Source: Phaseolus vulgaris (Eukaryota; Streptophyta; Magnoliopsida; Fabales; Fabaceae). Taken from it: 64,000 nt of DNA. Below the pieces are notes generated by a model, which was not told the DNA's origin, searched no databases, and saw only the letters and a list, made by a program, of their open reading frames with translations. The stretch is from NCBI RefSeq assembly GCF_000499845.2, contig NC_023758.2, positions 37,776,108-37,840,107 on the forward strand, read 5' to 3'. Made by a program: the position numbers and the translations under genes. Positions 24,060 to 36,700 of the stretch are shown here, piece after piece; positions within the stretch are counted from its first letter, which is position 1, and every line of letters begins with the position of its first letter.

Positions 24060-26029
24060 CTAATTTTCGATATTGATATCTTCGGCATCATTGTCCGGAA
24101 TTTCATTAACAGGAATTAGTTCACCATTATAAAAATCCTTTTTAACATCAAAATTCCCTTCATCAATAGGAATCTTATAGAAATATTTTGCTTGTTGAAG
24201 AGCCTTCTCGAAACCCAGCTTATGTTGTTCAAAAATAAAGCTTTCGGCTTCAAAAACATTAGTCCTCAGCTGATGTATCTCCTCATCCATAGCTTTGATG
24301 GTGTTTTTGTCGGAATCATTCGCAGAAGATAATGCCGATACCTTTTCGTTCAAGCCTTGATTTTCTTTACACAGTCGAACATTCTCTTCGACAGATTTCA
24401 AGTTTTCGTTCTCCAAATCAGAAATTTTCTTCCCAAGACCTTCTATTTCAACTTCTCGTTCCTTTCTCTGCTTTTTAATATCTTCTAACTGCACCGATAA
24501 AGAGCTCATTTTTTCTTTATACTCAGCAAAGTCATTCTTCAATTTGTCAAACTCAGATAACGCCACACAGTTTCCATTCTTCTCCTTCAGCATCTTTCCA
24601 ATCAAAAGATTTCTGCTTGATAATTCAATAACAGAATCTGCCAAAGAAGCAGCATCCATAGTCTTCAGCATGTTATAAGACGATTCACCAAAAGATGTCT
24701 GAACAAACTTCGCATATTTCGTTGTAGCACTAAATATCATTTCCGAGAGAGGTTCGGAAGAAACATTTTCACTCTGACGATGCCGCCGAGAGGACGAATG
24801 CGACCTCTTGCTATTCCTATCATGCTTTTTTGATTTCTTTGAAGGACCGGCAGCCTCAACATTACTTACTGGTTCAACCACTTCCACATTCACAATGGGT
24901 TCCACAGCTTCTTCCACCACAGGGTTCACCACATTTTCACGACGGGGAGTTACATCACCCACCTTGTTCAGCAATTTCGAAAAATACGAGCGAGCTTTCG
25001 GATTAGTGCTCGCCATCAAAGCTGAAAATCAATAAAACATTTAGCTAAGTTAAATATTTTATCCTATAAAAAACAAAAATGTGGAACAACCACGTACCAA
25101 TCAGATCTTCTCGAGGATTTGGTGAAGTATACAGTTGTAGCAAGGCGCGAGTGGGAACCTGGTACGAGAGCCGACTAAAAACTTCGATAACATGACGATC
25201 GGTCACACCCATTGAATGAAATGAAATAGAGTTAAACTTCACAGGATCTTTTGTCCAGTACAGAGGAAACCTTGGAGAATCTCCATCAAAAAAATACTCT
25301 CTTCCTACAGGCTCTATTAGAATCTTAAAAAAACTCCCCTTAAAATCTTTGTATGACGATGTAAAAGGTTTAAGGAAACAAACATTGGATTTACTAATAA
25401 GGGATAACCATCCTGGCCGCTTCCCAGGCCGAGAACTATAATAATACAAGAAGGAAGTAGGACTAGGAGAAAGCAATAACAATTTACACAAAATGCTAAA
25501 TGCTTGCATCGCAGCCCAACCATTCGGATGAAGCTGAGTAGGTGCGACATTAAGGAATTTAAGGACACCTATTTGAAAGTTGTTCAAAGGCAACCGAATA
25601 TGAAGATCTCTAAAAAAACAAGCATAAAAATAAAAAAAACTCATAACTATCACCCTCTCGACCATGACAAACATTGTCGGCATCTCCAACACGCCGAAAA
25701 TAAATAATATCATTTTCAATGTCAGAATAATAAATTTGAGAATGGGAAAGGAAACTACGAAGTTCGATAGCAGAACGATATTTGGACAAATACTCTCGGA
25801 CTTTAGGATTAACCCATTGGTAACCTGGACGAAGATTTCTCTGAGGCAATACAATGCCGAATTCTTGAGGAGCATCAACAGCCGGTGCTCCATTTGAATC
25901 ATTCATACAAGAAGGGGCAGCAGATGAAGACTTCGAGTCTTGACGATCCTCTTCTCGCACCACTCGCCCAGTTGATTCACCACCCACGCTTGAAAAATCA
26001 TCAGAAGCAGAAAAACTTGAAAGAGACAT
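24060..26029 (-). CDS. Antisense gene in the retrotransposon (Transposase_28-like, one intron)
   Basis: A long minus-strand gene between integrase and the 3' LTR. Start ATG at 26029 (MSLSSFSASDDFSS). Exon 1 is 26029-25098, intron 25097-25022 (76 bases, GTACGT...TTTTCAG), exon 2 25021-24060. Splicing joins PREDLI to ALMASTNPKARSYF in frame. Total is about 630 aa. The middle region (LNVAPTQLHPNGWAAMQAF; SSRPGKRPGWLSL; SYKDFKGSFFK) is like the 'putative gypsy type transposon' (Pfam Transposase_28) proteins. The C-terminal exon has a basic/serine stretch (KKSKKHDRNSKRSHSSS) then a long coiled coil. Extra ORFs, some antisense, are known in Tat elements; the function is unknown. Exon 1 has a one-base frameshift at an A8 tract (25632-25639), so this copy may be inactive. 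Confidence 0.72.
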
Positions 26030-26121
26030 TACCTTTTTGCACGAACTGGTTACAGATTGAAAGAAAGCTGCTTTTCTCAATACACAACGAAACACATTCG
26101 TAAAAATTTAGAAGAAGACCC

Positions 26122-26129
26122 TATTTATA
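26122..26129 (-). promoter_or_regulatory. TATA box of the antisense gene
   Basis: The complement reads TATAAATAGGG, a canonical plant TATA box, 93 bases upstream of the ATG at 26029. The antisense gene thus has its own promoter within the element, separate from the LTR. Confidence 0.65.
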
Positions 26130-26349
26130 ACCCAAAGTTACACCCTAGAATTTGAAACGTTGCAAGCAATCTTAAACCGTTCAAAAAGGTATAATCTAAC
26201 GGTTGCAACAAGAAGTTCACGTCAAATCAACTTAACTCAGCAAGTTAAGGCACAAAAACCGAGGCATTCAATATCAAATCAAATCAAATGTCAAATATAC
26301 TATAATTTATTAAGACATGAATATTTTACAAGACCTTAAAATATTTCTG

Positions 26350-26362
26350 TCTTGGGGGCTAG
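26350..26362 (+). other. Polypurine tract
   Basis: TCTTGGGGGCTAG lies directly before the 3' LTR, where plus-strand DNA synthesis is primed. The purine run is short. Confidence 0.6.
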
Positions 26363-26954
26363 TGTACTGATAGGGTAAAACCGAGAGGTTCATGCCGAGA
26401 ACTACATAGTATAACAATTAAGATGATTAAGTTAAAACCGAGAGGTTTTGACCGAAAGCAATGAAGACAAAAGAATAAAACAAAAATATAAAAGTTGTAA
26501 AAGCCCAATTAGATAAAAACGTGCAAGAGGGGTGCACAAATAATAAAAAAGGTGCAGAAAGAAGGCCCAAGAGTAAAGGGAAAGCCCATTAAAGAAACTC
26601 TATAAATAGGAGCTCAGAGATAGAAAGAGGTAAGAGTGATTTTATCTGATGAATATTAAACCTTTTCTGACTTTGGCATCGGAGCGACTTGCAGGTACCC
26701 CCCACCTGTCGTGAGGAGAAGCCGAGAGCACCAGCCTAGAAGAGTAGCCGAGAGCACCAGCCTAGAAGAGAAGCCGAGAGCACCTGCCTAGAAGAGAAGC
26801 CGATAACACTAGCCTAGAGGAGAAGCCGAGAGTGTCAGCCGAGAGCATTAACCGAGAGTACCAGCCAAGAGAAGAAGTCAGGAGTTCCCACCAAGGAAAG
26901 AAATTAAGTCTTGTTAACTTTTTTCGAGTATTCTTGGTCCTTGTTGTAAGAACA
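26363..26954 (+). repeat. 3' LTR of the gypsy element
   Basis: A 592-base LTR, nearly identical to the 5' copy. Differences seen: AA inserted in GACAAAAGAAT, T to G in AAAAACGTGCAAG, one A fewer in an A run, T to C in GGAGCTCAG, C to T in AACACTAGCC, and C to T in GTTAACTTTTTT. It ends GTAAGAACA and is followed by the AAGGA duplication. Confidence 0.97.
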
Positions 26955-26959
26955 AAGGA
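26955..26959. repeat. Target-site duplication AAGGA (right)
   Basis: Identical to 19224-19228. Confidence 0.95.
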
Positions 26960-27427
26960 GAAAATAAATATTATAAAATTGTATTAACTTTTGCATATTT
27001 AATTGAAAGATGGAAGTGTAAAGTACTAGCATCTTCTCTATGCTAATTTGACTCCCAAACAAAGAACATATATTTTTAAAAATATTTTTATGTAGTTTTT
27101 CTTATTAAACTATAATGGTAACATTTATATTTTTTTCATAATTTGTTGTCATCTCATAATGATCCAATACTCTAAATTCTAAATTTTGTTGTTGTTAAAT
27201 CAAACCATTATTATTAGACTCTTGAACAAAGGTTATATATATTTTTTTAAAATTGTTTTCTGTATAATTTTCTTTAATAAATTATATGATAATTTCTCTA
27301 ATTTTTTCACAAATTTTCGTAACCTCATCTTGACCTAGGTTATAACTTTAATTTTTTTTTTTTTAAATCAAATGTTTATCACTAGTCCAAAAACTATATA
27401 TAATGGTTTGGGTGTAACTCTTTATAC

Positions 27428-28238
27428 TTAAGTGTGTGTTTGGATTGGGGAGTGGATGTGTGAGGATGTGAGAAGAAAGTGTGAAGAAAGTGAGGTTGTT
27501 TGGATTGAGGTATGTTAGAGTGGATGTGTGAGGAAAGTTTATGGGAGTTTGTGACTGATGTAATTGTTGTGAGTAATTTTTTTTAAAAGTGTAAAATATA
27601 AGTTTACAAATTTATCCTTGTATTTATAAATTATTTTCTGTACAATTGAATAATTTATTTCGATACTATTAAATAATTATTTTTAAAAAATACGAGTTAT
27701 TTAATATTATCAAAACATGAAAAAAATCATAAAAATAATATTATTTATGCATATACAAATTTATTGTTATATTTATTTATACATTTTGAAAGTTTTTTAT
27801 ATTCATTGATTTTGATTTAGATTGTATGTAGATACATAACCATGTAGATATTTTAGAGGATATTTTATAATAAAAAAATATTATATATAGAGTGAATTGT
27901 ACAACAAAATAATTTATAAAGAAGAAAAAATATATATAATAAAGTATGAAATATCATAATATGATAATTATGATAGAAAAATAATAAAAATAAAAGGTAT
28001 TATTATATATATTATTACATTAATGACAAAGAAAAAAAAAGGCCAAAAAGAGAAAACATCACTATCTTAGGTGACTTTCCCCCCAAATCTCTGCATATGA
28101 GAAGGATGAGAAAAATCACTGTTCATGGATATCCATTCTCTCATTTTCCTACACATCCCTTGATCCAAACCATGGATATCCACTCACATCCTTCCTCTTG
28201 AACAGTACAACCCTTGAAACAAACAAAGCCTAAAAGTG
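27428..28238. mobile_element. Inverted-repeat MITE, possibly hAT-like
   Basis: The left end (TGTTTGGATTGGGGAGTGGATGTG, then a second TTTGGATTGAGG) mirrors the right end. The right end's complement reads TTTGTTTGTTTCAAGGG and then GGTTTGGATCAAGGGATGTG. Both ends thus carry two copies of a TTTGGATNNAGG motif. The flanks CTTAAGTGT and CTAAAAGTGT may be an imperfect 8-bp duplication. The interior is AT-rich with no coding sequence. Confidence 0.5.
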
Positions 28239-28239
28239 T

Positions 28240-29460
28240 AACAATCTAAGTATCATGATTTGATGGTAACTTGATCTACCTGACTTTGCATACATTCAAT
28301 GTCACCTACAAAAATCTTTCCCTTGACATCTTAGTGAGAATCGAACTCATGACATTGATTCTAATATCAATATTTGAATTGAAGTAAAAAACTATAACTA
28401 ATAGTCATACAACTCTTTTTACTTAACAATATAAAAGCCAAAACATCATGATTCGATTCTAACTTGACCCACCTAACTTTCATCATAAGATAATTGATGT
28501 TATGTACAACACAAATAAAATACAAAAATTAATTCAATTTGAAAAAATATCCAATATATACACTTACCTTTAGTTATCTCAAATTTATAACATTAAAGGC
28601 AACATTATTTAACTTTGACTTACTTTTAACATTGTCCACACCACCAATCATTAGTAAATTATTTTGAACAAACATCTACTTAAGGCAATAAAATACAATT
28701 TATACCTACCAATAGAGATATCACCAAAATCATTTTCAATAATTATTTCCTTTATACTTTTAAGGTTGTATACTTTCATAGACACATTAACAATTTCTTG
28801 AGTTTTTATACCAATTATACCAATAAACAATAAATTACAGAGTGCTCACATTAAAATTTATGATATCTTTAACTATTTAGTATAGAGTAAAAACCTAAAA
28901 AATAAATATAATAAATTTAATTAATATGAAACATAAAAAACATATTACACATAACATTATAATTCCTATAAAATATATAAACTATTAACTGTGTTAAATA
29001 TATAATAGGGTGGTGTGATAGATTGACACCGGAAATAATAAAAATATTCATTTTAACAATTTAATTAATTAATATTTTAATCATATTTTTTTTATAATTT
29101 AAAATATTATTATATTATTATAATTGTTGTCAACTAGATCTTATTTACTTTTTCGTTTTCCTAAATAGTGAGACATGACACAGTAATGTTTTATTTTGCT
29201 TGAATAATTAATATGTTGTGAGTGTTGTCATCAGAATATGGCCACACCTTTAAGCTTAATCTTAGATGGCAGCATTCTAGTGGTCCATGGAGGGATAACA
29301 ATATGTAAGGAGATAGGATTCTGCAGTGGAAAAAGATTGAGAAAAGTGTTACCACTTTGAGTTTCAGTTATCTATCACTTCTCTTCTGCTCCTTTTCTCA
29401 AACTCAAGTAACTCACTTACCTCTCTCTGAGAGACCCTACTAGATATGATAATGCAGTAA
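28240..29460. other. AT-rich intergenic DNA upstream of MENA
   Basis: No coding sequence or clear element was recognised. The last 150 bases carry TCTCTTCTGCTCC and TCTCTCTGAGAGAC pyrimidine/GA motifs typical of a 5' leader. No clear TATA box was seen. Confidence 0.4.
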
Positions 29461-29465
29461 TCTAA

Positions 29466-32256
29466 ATGGCTGCTACGTGCTGCAACTTCACCCAAGTTTC
29501 TTCTGGTTTCAACAAACTCCCTGAGTACATTCAGCTGCAGAGCTACTTCACAAGGTAACTTCCTTCTTCTCTATCTGTCCAACTGAATTGTTTCTGTAAT
29601 GCTGTGTTGAAGAGAACGTTGATTCGCAGGTCCCAGCAGAGATCAACATGTAGTGTTGTAAAAGTCTTCCATAGGAGATATGGACGAAGGTTGCAAGTTG
29701 AAAGATGGAAACAGTATCAACATGTGTTATGCGCAAGAGGAGTGGAGTTATCCCTTTCTGTCATTGGAGACTCTGGAGAGGAAACTGAGGAGGATATTTC
29801 AAAGGAAACATTGATTTGGAGAGCCATCAAGTTGCCAATTTACTCTGTTGCATTCGTTCCTCTCACTGTGAGTATCTGAACTTGTAAGTCGAAATTGCTG
29901 TGTGCATGAGTTTGGAATAAGATGCCACACTTAGTATTCATACGAGAAATTGCTGGGTAGTTTGAGTCCATGATGATTTCAATTTAGCTCTGCATGACAT
30001 AACATAATCAAGTGTTATAATTTTTTTCTCGTGGATTGAAAAAAGTTCAATATATGACATAGTTAAATCTCTGTGCACTAGGTCATCCTGTTTTGGCAGA
30101 GTAACCTGAGCTTTTTGCTTACCTCTGGGAGAAGGCTAACATTAGTTATATAGACAGAAGGAAGTATATTTTGAAGCATATTAAGTTTCTGCAGAAGATT
30201 TTCCTCTGGAGATTATTATATTTTTCACTGGGAGTTCATGTCATTTTAAGCAATGCCCCAATCTTCAGCTTTGTTTTATATCATTATCCTACATGTGGAT
30301 GCTGTGTGAGAGAATTTCTAATTTATTTCTTGGTTTCTCTCGATAGGTAGGCAGTGCAGCAGCGTATTTGGCGACAGGGATCTTCTCAGCTAGATGTTAT
30401 TTTGTTCTCCTGGCTTCCTCAGTTCTTGTTATTACCTGGCTCAATTTAAGGTATGTTTCAATACTGTCTTGAGACTGAGGGATGAAATGAGTGAATTTAA
30501 AATAGAAGTAAATGATTGTTCAACACAACAAAATCTCCCTATTTATAAATTATTTTGTTAAATGTATAATAAAAATGGATTCTGGTAGCAACATCATTCG
30601 AATTTCTGGAAGCCATAACTTTCAGTCAAATATAAAATAAACTGCTAGTACCCAAATCACAGGCTTGGAACATGGACACTAACAAAATGTCCTCTGTAGT
30701 TCTGGAACCATTTTATCAACTTCTTGTGCTTAAGACAGTGATGGGAATGCTGTCTATCAACACAAAATTATCAACTCAAAATTAAAGGAATATACTAATA
30801 TTTCTTAGATGCCTGGCCATGACAGCAATGATGTTCATGATTTTGACACTGGAGTTGACAAGAACAAAAGGGAATCAGTTGTAAACCTGGTTGGTAGGTG
30901 AGTTTTTCTCAGACTAGGTTTTGGTGTTTTCTGTCTTCTTTTGCTTTTGTATTTGATACAGAGAAATAACTCAGCTTGATTATTCCTTATGTTGAATTTG
31001 GAAAGTCGTAAAGGAACCTTCATTGCTGCGTACTTGTGTCTTGCTCTTGGCTTCATTGGGTTGGCTTGGATTGCTGTTGCAGAAAAAAACATGCGTTCAA
31101 TGTTGTTTCTTGTTTGTGCAATTATTTGTGGCTATATATATCAGGTATAAGTTTCTTCTGACATGAGAATAGTGTTGGAAAGTTGTGCAGTAGTCATTAA
31201 CTTTCAATTTCTCTGCTTGGCCCTTTTATGTTGCAGTGCCCACCATTTCGGTTAAGCTACCAGGGGCTGGGAGAGCCCTTATGCTTTGCAGCATTTGGTC
31301 CTTTTGCTACTAGTGCTTTTTATTTACTACATGGCAGTGCAAGGTTACCTCAGCTACCTAATTAGAATGTCAGTTACACTATTTGATTTTCATGGTTTTG
31401 ATTCTGAATGTTTTGGACAGTGTGATGAACCATGTCCCTTTAAGTGGAACAGTTCTTTCTGCATCAATTCTTGTTGGCCTCACAACATCTCTTATATTGT
31501 TTTGCAGTCATTTCCATCAGGTACTTTCATTTCTGTAATTGAACTCTCTATTTTATGGTTTTGAGTAACTTTGATTAGGTGGCATGTTTTTATGCACTCC
31601 ACAGGTGGAAGGAGATAAAGAGGTTGGGAAAATGTCACCTTTGGTACATGCACTTTGTTTAATTTAACATTTTTCTTCTTCACCTTAACAATGTAAATCT
31701 GCCCGTGTTACTTATTTTATTTTCCATTTCTCTTTCAGGTTAGACTTGGCACTAAGAAAGGTGCAGAGGTAGTGAAAGGGGCAGTCTTGATGCTTTATGC
31801 TCTTTTGGCTGTTTTTGGTCTAAGCAAGGCACTTCCTCTCACTTGTATAGTATGTACTTCTAAACACAGTCCTTTTTTGCATCTCATTTTGGATAGTTTC
31901 CTTTTTTTATAGTTGTTATTTTGTTAATTTGGACCATGCACTTATGGTTGTTCTTTTGGTTATGAAAATGATTGTACTAGTTCCTTTGTGCATTGACGTT
32001 GCCGATGGGAAACCTGGTCATTAGATTTGTCGAAGACAATCACAAGGCAAGTGAAAGACTGGTGCTGAGTCTTTGTTCCCCTGGTGTATTTCCTGTAGTT
32101 TGCTAAACTTAAGTTGTATTCTTTCAGGACAAAAATAAGATTTTCATGGCTAAGTACTTCTGTGTAAGGCTGCATGCTTTGTTCGGAGTTGCACTGGCTT
32201 TAGGCTTAGTACTGGCAAGAAATACAACATTTACATCATGGCCAATATTGAGTTGA
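29466..32256 (+). CDS. MENA: 2-carboxy-1,4-naphthoquinone phytyltransferase, chloroplastic
   Basis: UbiA-type membrane prenyltransferase (ABC4/MenA) that attaches the phytyl chain to the naphthoate-derived ring in phylloquinone (vitamin K1) synthesis, needed for photosystem I. Exons: 29466-29554, 29630-29867, 30347-30450, 30826-30897, 31006-31144, 31237-31343, 31421-31520, 31605-31643, 31739-31849, 31981-32046, 32128-32256. Phases are consistent, giving 397 aa. The N-terminal 60 or so residues look like a transit peptide. Conserved blocks are IWRAIKLPIYSVAFVPLTVG, the Asp-rich NDVHDFDTGVD prenyl-diphosphate site, GYIYQCPPFRLSYQGLGEPL, GDKEVGKMSPLVRLGTKKG, and hydrophobic helices between them. 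The last intron appears to use a GC donor (CACAAG/GCAAGT). Family and frame are clear. Confidence 0.95.
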
Positions 32257-33716
32257 AGATTGGCTTATGCAAAGAGGAAATAATGTGCACTATGGGGTGC
32301 AACAGCCATAAGATTCGGGTCATGAACACTTTCTTCATGCATATGGTTTCGAAACAATTCTCAGTTTCTTCCCCTTCTTGTGGCCAAATGAGTTTGAAGA
32401 AATTGAATGACACATTGATAGCAATCAAGAGTTGTGCAGAAAGCAGAAGATGGTTCCACTAAGCACCTCTAACTTTCACTGTTAGCCCTTAGTTGATTAG
32501 AAGCACAACAGTCGGTGCTAAGAATTTCTGTGTGAAATCAGATCACATGTTGATTCTTTCATATTTGACAAGAAACTTTACAGATTACAATAAAAATTGG
32601 ATTTACCACATTTGGTTTGAAGTTTAAAAAAAAAAACTTGCAGTTGTCATGGGCACGGAGTTACAGAGCGAAATGCTTCTAGCTTTACAAATTAATTAAA
32701 TGAACTGTTGTGTAAAAATTCTCAAAGTGTATAAGCTTCTATTATTCATGATAAAGTAAGAAGTTGGAAAGAATAACTAATTATGTTTTAGTAACTAGAT
32801 GTTGTATGACTGAACTATATTTAGTTTATATTTTTTCATGGATTAAATTGTTATCGATTTACACATACAGAGACTAAAATTACCATTTGTCCTATTAGAT
32901 CTTAATTAGTGCAATTAAAAATACCTATAAAATTCTCACAACATAATTATTGTGTTGTTAAAAGATCCTAAATATTTTTTATTTTCAAGATGAAACTGAA
33001 ATATGTAAAACTTTTTTATTTATTATTATATATTTATTGACTTGTGATTAAAACAGAGTTAGATTTCCTAAATTTATGTTATGTGCCAAAACAAGTAGGT
33101 TCAACAACTATCACAAAGTAGGACTAGCCTTTAATCCCATGAAAATATAGAAACCAATCATCTTCCAAAAGGGTCCTGTTAAAGAAAACATAGAAAATTA
33201 TATTAAAACACACTTGAGTACATTCGATCATATAATTATATTTATTATAAAATATTAAAACATGAAATAAAATTAAAAAATAGAAAATTATATTAAAACA
33301 GACTTAAATTTAAAAATGGTATAGGTATGAGTGGGATAAAGTTGTATTTGGATTCAATATTTAAACTCATATAATGAAGTTTGCAATATAGAAATCCAAA
33401 CCAAAGAAACTTATATAGTTTGAATCTGAAGTTTTACCTTGGTTGGATCCAAACTTTTCCATGTAACATTTAGAAAGAGATGACAAATGGGGGAAGTAGC
33501 ATGCTAAATGAGGTAGTGAAGAGGAAAAAAGGGGTTCTCTTGACCGGTTCTCCTTCTTCTTCAACTTAGGTCCTAAGATAAAATCCTTTTTTTCAATTTC
33601 CCATCTTCTGTGTATTGTTTTCCAGATTAGAAAAGGAGAGGAAACTGATGTACATACAAAAAAAAGGGACATGCATGCATGTATAACGTGAAACATAAGA
33701 CAAGTGTAACATTAAA
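32257..33716. other. Intergenic, MENA 3' end to LMBR1-like 5' end
   Basis: Contains the MENA 3' untranslated region with an AATAAAA-like signal (ACAATAAAAATTGG near 32590), then AT-rich DNA. No further gene was seen. Confidence 0.4.
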
Positions 33717-36700
33717 ATGTGGGTGTTCTATATGTTCTCATTGCCCGTGGCTATTGGCATGGTCATTATTACTTTGAAATATTTCTCTGGGCCTGATGTA
33801 CCCAAATATGTGTTCTTCACCGTTGCATACACCTGGTTCTGCTCCGTCTCCATCATCATCCTTGTCCCTGCAGATATTTGGACGGTATTTCTATTTCTAT
33901 ACTAATTTCTCAATGCATACACATATATTTCAGTTTTCTGTGGTTTTTATTGTTTTGCACATATTACACGAGACAAGAAATAGAGTTAAACATTCAAGGG
34001 AAAATGGCTTTCTAGTTGAGTATAGTTTGTTCTCAAAATTTGCGTTCTTGAGAGGAGTAATTAATGAAGAAATAGAATGAAATTAGAGTTTATTTCTTTC
34101 ATTAACCGATATTTTACTTTGTGGTATTTGATTCACTGCAACATGGTCAAGTCATTTCCCTTCATTGATAGGCACTAAATAATGATGAAAATGGAGCAAT
34201 ATCTTTCTTATGGAGTTTGTCATATTGGAGTACCTTCTTACTTACATGGTAAGCTGTTTCCCTGTAATCTGGTTCCACTTAACTAATTCCTTTGAAATTT
34301 AATAGCTTTATATGATGTTTACATATGCTTCCATCAAGTCTTCTACACAAATTCAAATTGTTTTTAAGCTACCCTTTTGTTTCCTTGTTAGTTATAATAT
34401 GTTAAATGTACAAATAAACTCACATGTAGAGGAAATAAGCAGCAGCAGCAGCTAGAAAACCGAGCATGAGAATATTTCCATTACTTTTCTAATTGACAGC
34501 ATTTTGATTTGTTCTTGACTTATCCTAGTTGATATGAAACTGTCTGCAATATTTAGGATGTTTATGGCAGCTAGGTGAATAGAAATACACACTCATAGTT
34601 CTGTATTAAATTATTTCTCTAAACAGGGCTGTGGTTCCCACTATTCAGGGTTATGAAGATGCTGGAGACTTTACAGTGAAAGCAAGATTGAGGACCAGCT
34701 TACACCGAAACCTTGTTTTCTATCTGTCTCTCGGTTCTGTGGCACTCTTTGGAGTGATCTTACTAATTTCTCTACACAAAAATTATTGGTCTGCTTCTTT
34801 CTTTTATATTTCTATTATCTTTCATTTATTTACTTGAATCATTGGATGTGAACCATTCTTCTAGTTATCTGCAAATTAATTTTATATCCAACTTTCAATT
34901 TTTCTGTACACTGTCAAACTTTTAAATCATTGCAAGCTAAACCTCTACTAATTTTACGTTGCATAATTTTCAGGAGAGGTAATATTTCGGGTTTTGCCAT
35001 GGCTTGCTCCAATACATTTGGACTGGTTACTGGTGCATTTCTACTTGGATTTGGTTTGAGTGAAATTCCAAAGGGTATTTGGTTAAAAGCAGATTGGAGC
35101 ATTGAGCAAAAAGTTCTTTCACATAAAGTTGCAAAAATGGCAGTCAAATTAGATGATGCTCATCGTAATTTTTCAAATGCTATTGTTGTAAGCCATTCAT
35201 ACCATTGTCTACAATGATCCTCTAACAATTAAATTTTCATTTTGTGTAAAGTCTTCTGAGTTTGCATTCATTGTCTCTTTTCATGAAAGAGGGATGGTTG
35301 TCATGTAATTTTAAGTATCCTGCCCTGCAATATTAATCATTGCTCTTGTTTGTTATTCATCCAATTTCAATTTGAGGACTACAATAAAACTGCAGAAAAT
35401 TTTCCATTCTTTCATCTTGATGAGCAACATTCACTTGATTGAAATATTTGGTGTGCATATATTAGTGGATCAAACTAAATCTGCATTGCAATGATAAAAA
35501 GAAATGCTTTCTTTTTTATCCTTTATTCTTTGCAGATATGATTTTTCATGGTGTGCCATTGTCAGATCACACAGGCAACATCAAAGCAAATGTCCAAGCG
35601 GGATTCTTTGAGACCCTACATGAATATAATTGACAAAATGTTGCTTCAGATGGTAAAGTCTTTTTATAAATGCTGGTATTTTAATTCAAAATGTTCTATT
35701 GATATATACATGTATAACTGGCTTTTCCAGTTGAAGGAAGACCCCTCCTTTAAACCACAAGGAGGAAGACTAGGAGAAAGTGACATGGATTACGACATAG
35801 ATGACAAATCTATGGCATCACTAAGACGTCGTCTTAAGAGAGCTTGTGAACAGTACTACCGATATAGAAGGTAGCCACTAATTTTCTGGGTTTAGAAGTT
35901 TGTCTAGGGTTATGCAAGACTCTGGTAAGAGTATTAAGAATTGGATCTTATAGAAACCAACTTATAAGGTGAGATTTTATATACTATAAAATGTCCTAAT
36001 CTCTAGTTAATGTGAAATTTCTAACCAGAGGTGATTTTGCTCCTTTAGAAATATCCCTTGCCTCATTGAAATAGCTTGACACTACGTGAAATCTTGACAA
36101 TTGAATGCAACATGACTAGGAAAATATAGGCTAATGAGTTTAACTTTTGTATATGTATGTCCTCTTGTGCTATGCACATTTCTGTTTACATGATGATGTG
36201 ATGTCTTTGTTTCTGAAATGCCATTTGATACAACATACCATAATACTTCACTGAATTACTCTTATTTTCAATAAATACATATTCTCTGCATGTCCTAAGA
36301 AAATCTGTGTTATGAATTTATCTTTTTGCAGTGAATATACAAAATTTGTCATAGAAGCCCTTGAGCTGGAGGATACCATAAAGAATTATGAGCGTCGTGA
36401 GACTACAGGATGGTTTGTCTTAACCTACAGTTTTTCTCAATTTTTCAGTCTCTTCATCGTTGCTCTTTTGACAGTGAACAAATTATGCCTCTATAGTAAG
36501 CAAACTTTGTGAGCTTATATGATTCCAATAGTTGGTTCTTGAATATACGTAAAATAATCAGACATATCTTAGACAAAAGGGTTCTTATAGCCAACAAATT
36601 TGAAAGCAACATAGGGAGAGAATTTCTATGCTATTTATTTTGAGATTAAAGATATATTTAAAAGGTATTTTTTTCACTGTTGCAGGAAATATACTTCATG

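Larger units (their letters stand above)
19229..26954 (+). mobile_element. Young Ty3/gypsy retrotransposon, Tat-type, with antisense gene
   Basis: Complete insertion of 7,726 bases with two LTRs, AAGGA target duplications, a primer-binding site, gag-pol remnants in Ty3 order (gag, RT end, RNase H, second RNase H, integrase), tandem hairpins, an antisense intron-bearing gene and a polypurine tract. The second RNase H after the normal one is diagnostic of the Tat lineage. The LTRs differ by four substitutions, one 2-base indel and one 1-base indel over about 591 bases, so insertion was recent. gag-pol is defective (deletion plus three stops), so this copy was probably mobilised in trans. Confidence 0.95.

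Noticed and set aside
25504..25897. Plus-strand frames across the antisense gene
   Set aside because: Shadows of the antisense coding frame; no similarity to gag-pol or env-type proteins.
31286..31564. Plus-strand frame within MENA
   Set aside because: Out of frame with the conserved MenA protein and spanning a splice junction.
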